From contig NW_024467101.1 of the NCBI RefSeq assembly GCF_017591425.1, positions 11,420,918 to 11,484,917 on the forward strand: 64,000 nucleotides of DNA, read 5' to 3'. Position numbers and translations under genes: made by a program. Positions 53,754-64,000 of the stretch are shown here, in pieces (within the stretch, counting starts at the first letter, position 1; each line of letters starts with the position of its first letter). This DNA is from Ochotona curzoniae. Taxonomy: Eukaryota > Chordata > Mammalia > Lagomorpha > Ochotonidae. Below the pieces are notes generated by a model. It was not told the origin of the DNA. It saw only the letters and a list, made by a program, of their open reading frames with translations, and did no database searches.

Positions 53754-55264
53754 GAAAAGATGATAATCCTCACCAGTGGTATAATGTATAACAATAAGGG
53801 CTGGAATTGGACAACTCCACCATCAAAAGAAAAGGTTAAAACAGCTAGGTCATAGCCGCCCAATGAACAACTGGCAGTATTTAAAACTAAATGGTGATCT
53901 GCTTTAAAGATATGAGATAGTTCTCCCAATACATACAGTGGGAGAGGTGAGCCACATGAGTTTGCACAATGCACAGTGACAAAGCAGACAGCAGAAAAGA
54001 AATAACCATATGGCTATTGGACAGAATGTTAAAAGGTGGAACTTTTGTGTGGGAAGTCTGGGTGGCTGTTACTTTCTTCTGTTTGTTTATTGGTACACTC
54101 TGAAGTTGCCATAATGAATAGAAATTATAGATTGACATTAGAAAAAGTGAATGTTGTTTCAAGCGTTGTTGTCACAAAGGAGCTGCATTGGCTCCTGGAG
54201 TGTGGAACTTGGCCTCCTCTGAATGCTCCCATGCGGTTCTCTCTGGGGTCTGCCTGTCTGGCCACAGTGCCAGGAAACAAATGCGAACTGTAGTTTAAGG
54301 AGATCTGTTCAGGAACCAGGAGGGAGGAGAGCCAAGTTCTGCATCCAGTCCCTAAACCAACTGTGTCCTTGGAAGAACAAAGATGCAGAGCTTTGAGCAA
54401 AGAGGAATTTGAGGCTCTAGGGAAACAAAATTGAGCAGGCAGTTTGACAGCTGGCAGTATGGGAATGGGGTAGTAGATGCTCTTTTCCTCTGCTCTTCTC
54501 CCTTTCCCCCAGTGATCTCAAAGTCATGTCCCTAAGAACAGTACTACTATCTGATAAGAGCCATGGGCTTTTTTTTTTTCCATCTTGGGCAGAGCACCGA
54601 TAAAAGCATCTTCAGAAAATCTGACTGCAGTACCCGATTAAAGACAGATCAGTGTACTTGAAGTCTTCTCACTACTGAAGTAGTGTAGTGGGCATTACTG
54701 ACTTTGGGCTGGGATGCAGTATCCTTCTCCCGAATAGCTGCTGAGAATGGCCAGCTCAATACATTTGAGGAATGTGTAGGACCTATCCTGGCCATGCTGA
54801 CATAGGAACTGGGAGCACCCTGCCTCTGACCAGGGATGGCTCAGATTCCTCCTGTCACTCCAGAGTATTGTCAGACTCGGATTGGGGCCTCCCTAAGACC
54901 CGGGCTGAGCAGAGACTTTGGGGGCTGCATCATCTTAAGTTTTGATGATAGCCTTATCTAGGTCTGGATGTCCCATGATTTGTCCCATGCTTCATGTTTG
55001 CTATGGGACAGCAAGGTTTGGGCTGCTCCCAAATAGTATCTCTCACCTGCTTCAAGTGCACACAGTCTTGGCTAAGGTGGGCCATATGCCTAAAGCATAG
55101 CCTGGACATTGAAATTTAATAATCCACTTAATTAGGCATCTAAAGAGAGTTTCAGGCTTTAATACCGGAGGGATGAAAGTTGGCAGTTAACACAGTGACT
55201 CCTGCATACTCTTAGAGCCAAAAATGCCTTTAAAGCTAGTAATCAAGGAGCAGGACTTGCTCAA
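53754..55264. other. Unique sequence, with a possible conserved block
   Basis: No exon supported. 55105-55240 ('aaatttaataatccacttaattaggcatc', 'gctttaataccggagg', 'gccaaaaatgcctttaaagc') looks like a small conserved noncoding candidate. 54125-54400 has a minus-strand frame without a domain. Confidence 0.38.
55105..55240. promoter_or_regulatory. Candidate conserved noncoding element
   Basis: Short AT-rich repeat-free block with adjacent TAAT cores ('tttaataatccacttaattagg'). Weak. Confidence 0.22.
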
Positions 55265-55350
55265 AGTGTTGATTTGGACTCAGAGACTTGAGTTTGAATC
55301 CTGTCTCCAACAGTAGTTATTGTATTAAAAGTAATGATCATTAGAATGGA
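55265..55350 (+). repeat. MIR fragment
   Basis: 'gttgatttggactcagagacttgagtttgaatcctgtctcc' is the MIR tRNA-related to core junction. Confidence 0.62.
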
Positions 55351-55454
55351 TGAGCTCCCAGCTTTGGATCTCAAGCTTTGGCGCTACCTATGGAGACTAG
55401 TATGAACTTAGTAAGGTGTCAGTTGCCACAACCTACATGAGCTGTGCATGTATT

Positions 55455-55600
55455 CATGACAGAGGCGAGAGTGCTGGGGCCCAATTCTGCTTTGGCCACT
55501 TCCCAGCCATGGGACTTTTTGGAAAATTATCTAATCACATTCAACCTTGGATTCCCTGTTTTGGGGTCCTTCTGGAATCCCTATATTCTGTTTCCTTTTT
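55455..55600 (+). repeat. MIR fragment
   Basis: 'ggggcccaattctgctttggccacttcccagccatgggactttttggaaaattatctaatc' matches the MIR core. The following part is weak. Confidence 0.62.
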
Positions 55601-56289
55601 GTTTGCCAAACCCAAAGCTCCTGTTTACCCTCATCTCATGTAAAAGCCACAGGAATTGCTGAAGTGTTGAAGGCCCTCCTGTTCTGGAAGGCCTGGCACA
55701 GAGCCAGGGCTGTTGTGGCCACTCTCTGCTATCTCAGCATGCTCCACTCCCAGCACCTTCTTCCGTTATTCTTGAGAACTGTAAGCAAGAAAAGGTGGAT
55801 AACTGCATTTGCCCAAGACCACACACAACTGTCCTTTACCAGATGAGATGGGGGGAAATGTCAAATAACCAAAACAAACTCTTTTTGGGCTCAGTGTGTA
55901 ATGAAGGAAGCAGTCAATGAATCTTGCACAGTTAATAGCATAATAAGTGCTAAGGAGAGTCCTAGGAATGTTCATAATAAAGGAAATCTACCCAGTGTCA
56001 GTAATCTGTATTTCCTAATTTTTTATTTTTTATTGTTACGTTGGATCTTGGTCTCCACAAGAATGATAATATGAGGAATAATTCATCCCTTTATCTATTC
56101 GCTCGCTTATCCACCATCTAATAGTAATCACTTTTATACCCACTCAAATGTTTATTAGCACTTACGGCATGCCAAGTGTTATCCAAAATGGTTGTTGCTC
56201 CAAGAAGGCGGAGGGAACAAAAGATGAATAGATTGTGAATCATTGGGGAGTAGGCACTCTTGAAGACTGCAGTTGTGTTTAAATAAGTG
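55601..56289. other. Unique sequence
   Basis: 55880-55960 could be a MIR tail ('gttaatagcataataagtgctaagg'). Otherwise nothing recognised. Confidence 0.35.
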
Positions 56290-56625
56290 CAATCCTTATG
56301 CAGGGCAGCCGGGCAACATTATCACGGCAAATTCCCCTTAAACTAGCAATTCCATTTTTAGGTAGCGTACAAGTATACTTATCTATGTGCAAAATGACTC
56401 ATGTACTAGGTTATTCCTTTAAATATTGCTTTTAATAGCAAAAGTTTGAAAGTCTTCCAAATGACCTTCAATATGGGATAGATTAAGCAAAATGATAGTA
56501 CAACTTCACATGAATATGTTCTGATGTGGAAAGACTGCTAAGTCATTATATGATCAAAGAAAGACACAGCACAGTGGGCACTGTATTTCACCAGTTGTAC
56601 TGAAAAAAATCATTACACCTGTGTA
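56290..56625 (+). mobile_element. L1M/HAL1 3' UTR fragment
   Basis: 'ccttaaactagcaattccatttttagg', 'gtatacttatctatgtgcaaaatgactcatgtac', 'ttgcttttaatagcaaaagtttgaaagtcttccaaatgaccttcaatatggg' are L1M 3' signatures. No coding part. Confidence 0.72.
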
Positions 56626-57329
56626 TTAGTATTCACTTTCAAAAGCCACCAATATGTTCTCAGGGCACATGAAGTTAGTCTTCAGAGAGTTCCTATGCTT
56701 ACTGAGTGTTAATTTTTTTGACATGACCCTGGACTGACTGATGGAGATGGGAATTGTTAAGTAACTACCCCATCTTTCTTGCCCCTCAATGGTGAGAACA
56801 CCACCTCCCAAGAGTCTGAGAGTGACTGAACTCCAGTTTCCCAACAAACAGGCAGCAACCTGTTTGTTGACGCATGCTCTTGGGTTGCCTACCTGGCTTG
56901 TCTTGCTTCCCCACTCTCACCATGACAACACTGCAGATAAATTATAGATGGTACACAATATATAATAGCTCAACTTAAAATATCAATGCCAACTTAGGGT
57001 GACTCTCACCATGGGGACAACCGCATTGTGAGTTGAAGGGCTTCTTCTATACCTGCACTTAAGTATTTACCCTGAGGTTTGGTTTTGAGGGAACTCTAAA
57101 ACAGTGCAATGACTCGTGTGTCGATTAAATGTAGAAGCCCCCTCAGGACTACTGGGTGGCAAGGGGTACTTTTTATCATGAAACTCTGCTGCCTTTTGAT
57201 ATGTATACTACGAAAAATATTAGCTATTGAAAAGATAATTTTATAAAGGTTTCAGCTGATCAATGATGCAATGGGAAATGCAGGGAGCTCTGGAAGCACA
57301 GATGGAGAATCTAGAAAAACCAGATCCAG
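56626..57329. other. Unique sequence
   Basis: Nothing recognised. Confidence 0.4.
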
Positions 57330-57520
57330 CCTGTGAATCCAGTGAACCATCGATTCTGGAACCTGAGGATGTTAAGTTCAAATCCCGACTCCACTGGTTG
57401 TCGGCTTGTGCAACAGGCAGAGTTCCTCAGACTCTCTGTGCCTTAGTTTTTTTCATCTTTTAAATGAGACACTGACTTCCTGGGATTATCTTGAGGGCTA
57501 AACTCATGAAGCTGTGTAAA
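57330..57520 (+). repeat. MIR
   Basis: 'ttaagttcaaatcccgactccactggttgtcggcttg', 'cctcagactctctgtgccttagtttttttcatcttttaaatgag' and 'gggattatcttgagggctaa' follow the MIR in order. Confidence 0.78.
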
Positions 57521-57955
57521 ACCCTCCTACAGCTCACTGACGACATTCACTGTATGACTTCTGCATTCTGCCGTGCAGTTTGTTCTTGGCCAAGTCTGCG
57601 TTCCTTCCAGAGAAGTGTTCCTATTAGATATTCTTCTCCCAGAAGCGCCCCAAATGCCTTCATTTTGTGCTTTTGTTGTTTCTGGTGGGGAGGAGGTGAA
57701 GCAAGAGAGCTCTGGATTGGTCTGCATCATCATCCTAACTGCTTCAGGGTCAGGTGGGGCTCCACAGAATCACCAAAACAATAAAAGCCCCAGGAGCCAA
57801 TCAGCTGCCAAGGCCAGTTGAGGAGACGGATATGCATCTGGGTTCTAAATCGTACCAGGCAGCAGTTTTGACAAGGGACTAAGGATGTGAAGTGGAGGGA
57901 GAAATGCAATTGGATTTGGTTTATATCTTAGAATTTTTATGTCTGCACTGGAATT
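57521..57955. other. Unique sequence
   Basis: Short frames on both strands without a domain. Confidence 0.4.
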
Positions 57956-58600
57956 AGCTGCCTTTTCCCCTCCCTGGCATTCATTCAGAGAGAACTAACC
58001 TCTGATCATTAAACTCAGTTGGTGGACAGTGTCCACCACTTCGCTCACACATTTCTAGTGCTTGGTTCTGTGATTTTAAAGCAGTGCAATTATTTATTAT
58101 GCATGCTAATGTATCTATTCTGCAGTGCCTCCTTAGGCCTAATGCAGAGAGAACATTCTAATAAAAATTCATATATCACTTCCTTAAGGCTGGAGGACTA
58201 TATTATTAGGGATTGTCAAATGATTGGGATTGGGGATGTTTTAGTAAATCATCATTACCTAACATTTCTTTTCTAGCAACACGTACATGATTAGTAACTG
58301 TTGCCTGCTCATTGATTAACTTTGTTTATTTCCTCATTAAGTTTAGGATCAGCTGTCTTGTGGTTATAGAAATAATTGTTTGATTAATGTGAGGGAATTT
58401 ACATTTTCATTATGCTCCTGAATATGTTCTGTACCAATTAGCTATAACACCCCATGCTGATCTGGGGCTCTAGAATTAAAATTTTCACCCACTAAATAAT
58501 AACCACTATATTTATGGGTGATAATTGGGTGTAGATAGTAAATGCACATTAGCAGAATTTAATTTATATAGCAATAGGTTCTTTCACTTTGCTTTCAGGG
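57956..58600. promoter_or_regulatory. Strongest candidate conserved noncoding element
   Basis: About 640 bases of repeat-free AT-rich DNA packed with homeodomain-type cores: 'gatcattaaactcag', 'tattatgcatgctaatg', 'tctaataaaaattcat', 'tattattagg', 'gattagtaactg', 'gattaactttg', 'tgattaatgtg', 'ccaattagct', 'ataattgggtg' and 'gaatttaatttat', plus octamer-like 'atgcatgctaatg'. The sequence lies inside a 7-kb CSINE-free interval. The 85-codon frame at 58019-58276 shows no domain. This texture matches known developmental enhancers, but alignment would be needed. Confidence 0.45.
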
Positions 58601-59079
58601 TAGCAAAGTTCTAGAGATAGACACCCATAGTGTGGATACCATGGGATTGCACCTACTTGCCAGGACTCTTTTTGATCCGTAACTGATACAAAGTTCCCAG
58701 AAGAGCTGTAGAAACCACTCCCTCTGCCAGAACTTAATGCCTGAACTTGTAATTTCCTCTTTCATGTTTGCCCTAGAATCCTCTTCTCCTTGCCCTATGT
58801 CCTATGTCCTAGCTCTTACTATAAGAACGCTCAATAACCTTCGTATCATACTGCTTACATTGTAGATTTCAGTGTGCTGGATGGTGCCCAAAGTTCTTCA
58901 AAAATACAGTCTCTCTTTCATAGCTACTCACTTTGTCAGACTTTCAGATGTGAAGGATTCTCAGGGGGCAAAAATGCAGGACCTGTCGTGTGTGTGGGGG
59001 GGGGTGCGGGGGTGGGTGTTGAAGGTAGAATCTGGAACTTCGTGGAAGCAGGTAACTCAGAGCGTGGCTGCCTGTCCCT
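58601..59079. other. Unique sequence with a G-rich run
   Basis: A 147-codon frame starts at 58872 but has no domain. A G-run lies at 58996-59016. Confidence 0.4.
58988..59018 (+). repeat. G-rich run, possible G-quadruplex
   Basis: Nine Gs at 58996-59004, five at 59008-59012 and three at 59014-59016 give enough G-tracts for a quadruplex if the nine-base run supplies two. Confidence 0.6.
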
Positions 59080-59330
59080 GCTTCTCTCCTGCCTTGCTCT
59101 CTGCCTCTCCACGTCACTTTTGGTCTGTTGCTGCTTTTCCCTTTCTGCTCCCGGATGCACATGTTTTCAAGTCTGCTATCTCACTCACCCTTGTTCCAGC
59201 CGCCTGTGTTATTTTTTTCTCATGTGTAACTTTTGATCCCAGCTCAAACCCAAGGTGGTCCTTTACTCTTAGCCCCTCACCAGCTGTCCCAGCCTCTCAT
59301 TTCCTTGGTTTCTAATTCCTCAGGGAGGTT
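59080..59330 (+). repeat. Possible L2 LINE fragment
   Basis: 'ccttgctctctgcctctcc', 'ctcactcacccttgttccag' and 'gatcccagctcaaacccaaggtgg' loosely follow L2. Low confidence. Confidence 0.35.
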
Positions 59331-60799
59331 TGTGGGCCTTGAGGCTTTGGTATGTGTCATTCATTCACCTGCTACCCATGCGTAGTGCTTTACAGACTTC
59401 TACCAGCTGGGTTAAAACCCATTTTTCTTAAATGAGTTTCTTGTGAATGTTAACATGATATGTCACGAAAGAAGCTTTTGGCCAGTCCCATGAAGCTGGG
59501 AAATAAGCATTCTCCTGGGAAGCATTAAGGTAAAAGTGCAGTGGAGTGCATTATGCCCTTCGAGAATCACTAGCCCAGCTCGTTTTTTTTTTTTTTAAGC
59601 CACCACACAGTTTGTTTTCTAGCAACCCAGGATTGTTTACCTTGAGGTCACCTGCCTACCACTATCCGATCAGTTGTGACTGTCACTGTGACTGTAGAAA
59701 TGTGATTGCATGGTACAGAGCAGAGCCATCTGGGTAAGGGGCTGGGTAAGTGTGAGTGGTTTCAGTGAGAACTGGCTATCAAGAACTTGTAGTGGCCAGG
59801 ATTCATGATCTACTTCCATGATCATAGTTCACACCATAGCACCTCCATGAGAGGGGCTTTTGCAGCCCTGTTTTTCTGTCCTTTAAAGCCCACACAGGTG
59901 GGATAATACCCTGAGGGATGAAGGGAAGATATTACTCTCTTTGGGATCATGCACAGCGTGTTCAGGAAGTGCTGCATCTCTTTGCCTGGAACCCAAGGTC
60001 AGCTCCAAGCGCCTCCTGAAAAAAGGAACCGCTCCTCTGCAGATTCCTGAAATGCAGAACAGCAGTGAAGGAGAAGCTGTGAGCATTCAGCTAGGAATCG
60101 TTTTGCTGAGCAGAGAGGAAAAATTGTTCAGGGAGTGCTGAGAAGATTGGGCGAACAGACACATCTACCTTGGTGCTGATGGCCAATGGCCAGGCCATCA
60201 GGATCATAGCAAACTTGAGTGCCACCCAAGCAGTGCCCAGAGGAGGCAGAATGGCTCTGGCTGTAGCATGGGTTCTGTTTCCCATGTCTATGGCCGCACT
60301 GACCCCACTGCCTTGAATTCATGTGACTCTCTGGGTTGTCCTGAGCATGTTTTCTGTCATTCTCTTGTTTCTCCTCCCACAGCCCATGATTTAAAAAAAA
60401 AAAAAAAAACTGTGCCACCTGAAGGGAGTTGAAAATAGAACAGCCCTCTTCAAGGTTGCTAGCTTCATAAAAAAAAGAGCTGTAGTTATGATGTCAGCTT
60501 CTGTGACCCAGTGCCTGCTCGGTGGAAGGTCCTCAACTGTGATTTGTGAATGGCAGGTGTGTCTTCTAGAGTAAGGAGCCTGCTGGGGGAGAAGAGTCCA
60601 TACCCTCCATATTTAGGAAGCATAAGACCAAAATAGGTGTTCAAGATGTAAGGAGAAGCACGCCGAGTTTCTCTTCTCATGGGATCAATGTGGTTTTCCA
60701 ATGGGAAGAATCACCTGCTGTCGAGTGTTTGGGTGCCCTGAGTGTGTCTCTCAGTCATCTTCACAGTCCTAGAGAAGACTCAGTGTGGAGCAGGTTCTA
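59331..60799. other. Unique sequence
   Basis: T and A homopolymers at 59583-59597 and 60392-60409. No exon supported. Minus-strand frames at 59883-60418 show no domain. Confidence 0.4.
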
Positions 60800-60955
60800 A
60801 GATCAGACTGCCCGGGCTTGATTCCTGGCTTTTTCTGACTCTGCAACCTAAGAATACAGAAATTAACCTTTTTGATACTCAGTTTTCCCAAACTGTAGGA
60901 TGGGGGCGCTGATAGTGCTCACCATGCAGAGTTGTTGCAAAGAATAAATGAGAGT
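60800..60955 (+). repeat. MIR, well preserved, cut by a CSINE
   Basis: 'ctaagatcagactgcccgggcttgattcctggc', 'ctgactctgcaacctaag', 'gatactcagttttcccaaactgtaggatggggg' and 'gttgttgcaaagaataaatgagag' are MIR from its tRNA-related part to the core end. The CSINE target lies at its 3' edge. Confidence 0.85.
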
Positions 60956-60969
60956 CATCTATGCAACTT

Positions 60970-61295
60970 TTAAAAACCGATTTATTTACTTTTATTGGAA
61001 AGGTGATATACAGAAAAGAGAGACAGAGAGGAAAATCTTCCTTCTGATGATTCACTCCCCAAGTGACCACAACAGCCGGTGCTATGCCAATCCAAAGTCA
61101 GGAGCCAGGAGCTCTTCCCAATCTCCCACATGGGTGCAGGGTCCCAAGGCTTTGGGCCGTCCTCGACTGCATTCCCAGGCCACAAGCAGGGAGCTGGATG
61201 GAAAGCAGGGCTGCCGGGATTAGAACCAGTGCCCATATGGGATCCCAGTGCGTGCAAGGCGAGGACTTTAACCACTACACTATCCTGCCGGGCCC
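60970..61295 (-). mobile_element. CSINE with near-perfect 14-base target-site duplication
   Basis: Tail 'taaaaaccgatttatttac', 'cactccccaagtgaccacaacagccggtgctatgccaatcc', 'gctgccgggattagaacc' and head 'ctatcctgccgggccc'. catctatgcaactt (60956-60969) and catctatgcagctt (61296-61309) flank it with one mismatch. Younger subfamily. Confidence 0.96.
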
Positions 61296-61330
61296 CATCT
61301 ATGCAGCTTCCAACCCATATGATCATTTGG

Positions 61331-61367
61331 TCATAGACCATATGATTCCAACCCATATGGTCTATGA
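61331..61367. repeat. Perfect inverted repeat, 14-base arms
   Basis: tcatagaccatatg (61331-61344) and catatggtctatga (61354-61367) are exact reverse complements separated by nine bases. An overlapping direct repeat 'ttccaacccatatg' occurs at 61308-61321 and 61346-61359. Confidence 0.95.
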
Positions 61368-61516
61368 TTGTTGAACTTCTGATCCTGATTTGAGGTGTGC
61401 CACACCACCTGTAATATAAGGGCAATAATGTTTTATATTATAACCTCATCCACTCCCTGCAGTATTATAGTCAGTCTTTGGGCCAATCCTTAGGTGGTGG
61501 CCTCCCAGGAGAAAAA

Positions 61517-61557
61517 ATATATATATATACATAAATATATATATATATATATATATT
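61517..61557. repeat. (AT)n microsatellite
   Basis: Two AT runs joined by a short 'acataa' interruption, prone to cruciform extrusion and slippage. Confidence 0.95.
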
Positions 61558-62464
61558 TTCCCTCACTTTCAGGGAAAGGCAGCTTTTCAGAGACTGGTTC
61601 CTCCCTGCACATTGCAGCTTACTGGAGGAAAAGGCATTTTCAACATTTTCTGATGTGCCATTAAATATTGTGGCACAAAGCAATTCTGACTCTACCCTTG
61701 AAGATACACAAGGCCGGACCCAGTGCCAGTGCAGCAGGAGGGAGCTGTAAGCCAAGAATGTGAAAACATGAGAGAGGACCACTGTAGTAGACAGTGGCAG
61801 TAGAGGACTAGACATGGCCACGGCAGAGAATTAGAAAATCCTTGAGCCTCCCAGGTATGGAGATGGCTCATCTCACCTACGTACCCATCAGGTGTAGGGA
61901 ACAAGCCCTGTGTGGGTCTTTGGCCTTCTAGCTGACTGTTCTGGAACCATGTCAGTGCTATCCAGGCCCTCTCTGGCCATCATGGCTTTCTGTGCATCCC
62001 TGAGCAGACCTGTTGCTCCAAGTGCACTCTCCAGTCTTCAGGAGCTTGTTGCAAACTCCAGAGATGTGGCTGCCATGGGAGGAGCTCCCAGATCAGCCAT
62101 AGAGGGAATAAACTGAGTTGCCTGGCCATCCCAAAGTGAAAGAAACGGGCAGGTGATACCTCCCTTACGGATGTAAAATTTACCTAACAAAATCATATAA
62201 AGGCATGGCCTTCATATAACCAGAAAGCTCAGAGGTTAAGTGTGGATCCAGGCAAAGCTGAATTCAGTAACTTGAAATTGTCATGAAGGATCTTATTCCC
62301 CTCTCCTCCAAAGTTTCTCCTCTTCCTGCCTTCCACACATCAGCTTCATCTGAACACTGTCTTTCTTGGAGTCAAGAGATACTTACCAGACCCTTTTCTT
62401 GGAAAGTGAAGCTCCTTATATCCCAGGGGAGAGACTTTTGGAGAAAGCCATAAATTTGATGACA
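61558..62464. other. Unique sequence, nothing recognised
   Basis: Frames at 61471-61904 and 61910-62116 show no domain. Confidence 0.4.
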
Positions 62465-62788
62465 TCTTTTAAGAAAAGATTTTTTGGGGGGAAGGCAAGT
62501 TTACAGGGAAGAGAGGCAGACAGCAAGATCTTCCACCCACTGTATCTCTTTCCAAGTGGTATCAACAGCCAGAGCTAAGCCAATGTGAAGCCAGGAGCTA
62601 GGAGCTTCTTCTGGGTCTCCCACATGTGTGCAGGGTGCCAAGGCTTTGGGCTGTCCTCAACTGCTTTCCAAGGCCACAATCAGGAAGCTGGATGGGAAGT
62701 GGAGAAGCCGGTACACGAATTGGAGCCCCTATGGGATTCTGGCACATGCAAGGCAAGTATTTAGCCACTGAACCATCATGCCAGGCCT
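62465..62788 (-). mobile_element. CSINE, minus strand, full length
   Basis: 'cttttaagaaaagattttttgg', 'cttccacccactgtatctctttccaagtgg', 'gagctaagccaatgtgaagccaggagc' and head 'actgaaccatcatgccaggcct'. The flanks 'gatgacatctt' (left) and 'gatgataccatctt' (right) may be a degraded duplication. Confidence 0.93.
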
Positions 62789-63680
62789 GATGATACCATC
62801 TTGTAACCAATCCTCATAGTTAAGGAGATAAAAAGGATGGGATTCATTGACTGGTTCAACCATCCTGGAGCTGAGGTCTTAGCCATACCACGTGGTTGCC
62901 ATGGGAAATCAGGAGGAAAAAGAAGGCATCTATGCTTGGGAGGTGTCTTAAATTTGGATACCTCCAAAGACCAACCCCAAGGCACAGATCCCAGTACAAG
63001 TGACTTATGCAAGAGGTGAACCCAAGGAAGCAGGGGAAGACATTTGGAGAAGTGAGATAAGTGGAGGGCAGCCATTACAGGGAGAATTAGCCCCCTTGAG
63101 AGTCAAGAGAGCTGGGGCATCGAAAGATAATTCCCTTCTGTCACTGATGGTGGGCTGCCCCAGATGTCATTCCACAGGACTTCCTGTCAGCAGGCAATAG
63201 TCAGGGCATCCTGCAGAAGTCTAGGAAAGCCCTTGATCAGAGAGAGGCAGGTAGTGCTGTCAGAAGTTGTCTGACACAAAAAGGAATGACAGGGGAGCAT
63301 GTGGAGAACTGACTGCAGGAGACAAACAGGAGGACTCGGGACCGCCCCCAACCTATTCTCATTCCCATTGGACACGGCTCACCTGAAGACCACAAAGTTC
63401 ATTTGGGTGGTACGGGATCCATCAAAGCTGTTTTCAGTGAGTGACACTCGGATTGTGCATGTCAGGGTTATAACTTATCACCTGGACAGATCTCAGTGCT
63501 TGTTAGCATGGTTCAGAAATCATGCCTGCTCCTGGCTGTGTGGTCTATTTGCAGACAAAGCTGTGAGTCATGATGCAGAAAGAATTTGGTAGTCAGTAAA
63601 GGGTAGAGGCACCAGAATATCTGTGACCTCAGGCTTTCAGTACCAACCAGACTAATGGCTAATTGAAAAGTTGGTCAGAT
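62789..63680. other. Unique sequence, nothing recognised
   Basis: Several open frames of 60-100 codons on both strands, none with a recognisable domain. Confidence 0.4.
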
Positions 63681-64000
63681 GGGGCCCGGCAGGATAGTGT
63701 AGTGGTTAAAGTCCTCGCCTTGCATGCACTGGGATCCCATATGGTCACCATTTCTAGTCCCAGCAGCCCTGCTTCCCATCCAGCTCTCTGCTTGTGGCCT
63801 GGGAAAGCAGTCGAGGACAGCCCAAAGCCTTGGGACCCTGCACCCATGTGGGAGACTGGGAAGAGCTCCTGGCTCCTGGCTTTGGATTGGCACAGCACCA
63901 GCCATTGTGGTCACTTGGGGAGTGAATCATCAGGAGGAAGATTTTCCTCTCTGTCTCTCCTTTCTGTATATCACCTTTCCAATAAAAATAAATAAATCTT
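63681..64000 (+). mobile_element. CSINE, plus strand, truncated by the window end
   Basis: Head 'ggggcccggcaggatagtgtagtggttaaagtcctcgcc', 'gggatcccatatggtcacc', 'gacccatgtgggag'-type middle as 'gcacccatgtgggagactgggaagagctcctggctcctgg' and tail 'ccaataaaaataaataaatctt' at the very edge. Younger subfamily. The right flank is outside the window. Confidence 0.96.

Noticed and set aside
58872..59315. 147-codon plus-strand frame with a hydrophobic end
   Set aside because: No domain, no promoter or splice support, overlaps a G-run and a possible L2. Chance length is plausible in 64 kb.
60982..61425. 147-codon minus-strand frame
   Set aside because: It runs through a CSINE in reverse. The translated SINE body recurs in many other frames of the window.

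Overview
The window is mammalian nuclear DNA with no gene I can support. It is built almost entirely of interspersed repeats and unique noncoding sequence. The dominant repeat is a roughly 320-bp tRNA-derived SINE with pol III A and B boxes, a conserved 'gggatcccatatggg' core, a pyrimidine-rich 3' part and an A-rich tail. This is the C-repeat (CSINE) family, which is restricted to lagomorphs. The sharpest copies (53422-53753, 8388-8709, 35595-35904) differ from the rabbit C-repeat as I remember it, so a pika (Ochotona) is my best guess at genus level. That guess is inference.

Layout. 1-6.5 kb: CSINEs placed among unique sequence and old MIR and L2 pieces, including one CSINE inside a MIR and one CSINE inside another CSINE. 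6.5-9.5 kb: an ERVL-MaLR-type LTR, then a minus-strand L1 3' fragment interrupted by two stacked CSINEs. 9.5-22.9 kb: CSINEs, MIR, L2 and old LTR-like pieces. 22.9-35.6 kb: an interval with only one CSINE, holding L2 fragments, unassigned old repeats and a fossil Tigger-type DNA transposon (33195-33995) that keeps the start of a transposase reading frame. 35.6-42.7 kb: CSINE-rich, including one copy that interrupts an unidentified coding-like stretch with exact flanking duplication. 42.7-50.6 kb and 53.8-61.0 kb: two CSINE-free intervals that contain several of the unique, TAAT-rich or CpG-retaining blocks that look like conserved noncoding elements. 50.35-50.57 kb: a long polypyrimidine tract. 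61-64 kb: three more CSINEs, the last running off the window end.

Nothing here works together as an operon or pathway. The window is best read as intergenic or intronic DNA, possibly carrying distal regulatory elements. The longest reading frames (up to about 160 codons) lie in low-complexity DNA, in SINEs, or in sequence without recognisable domains. The only protein-level match I trust is the short transposase remnant. Repeat family names come from recalled consensus sequences, not from a search, and most boundaries are accurate to about 10-30 bases. Where a perfect target-site duplication is given, boundaries are exact.
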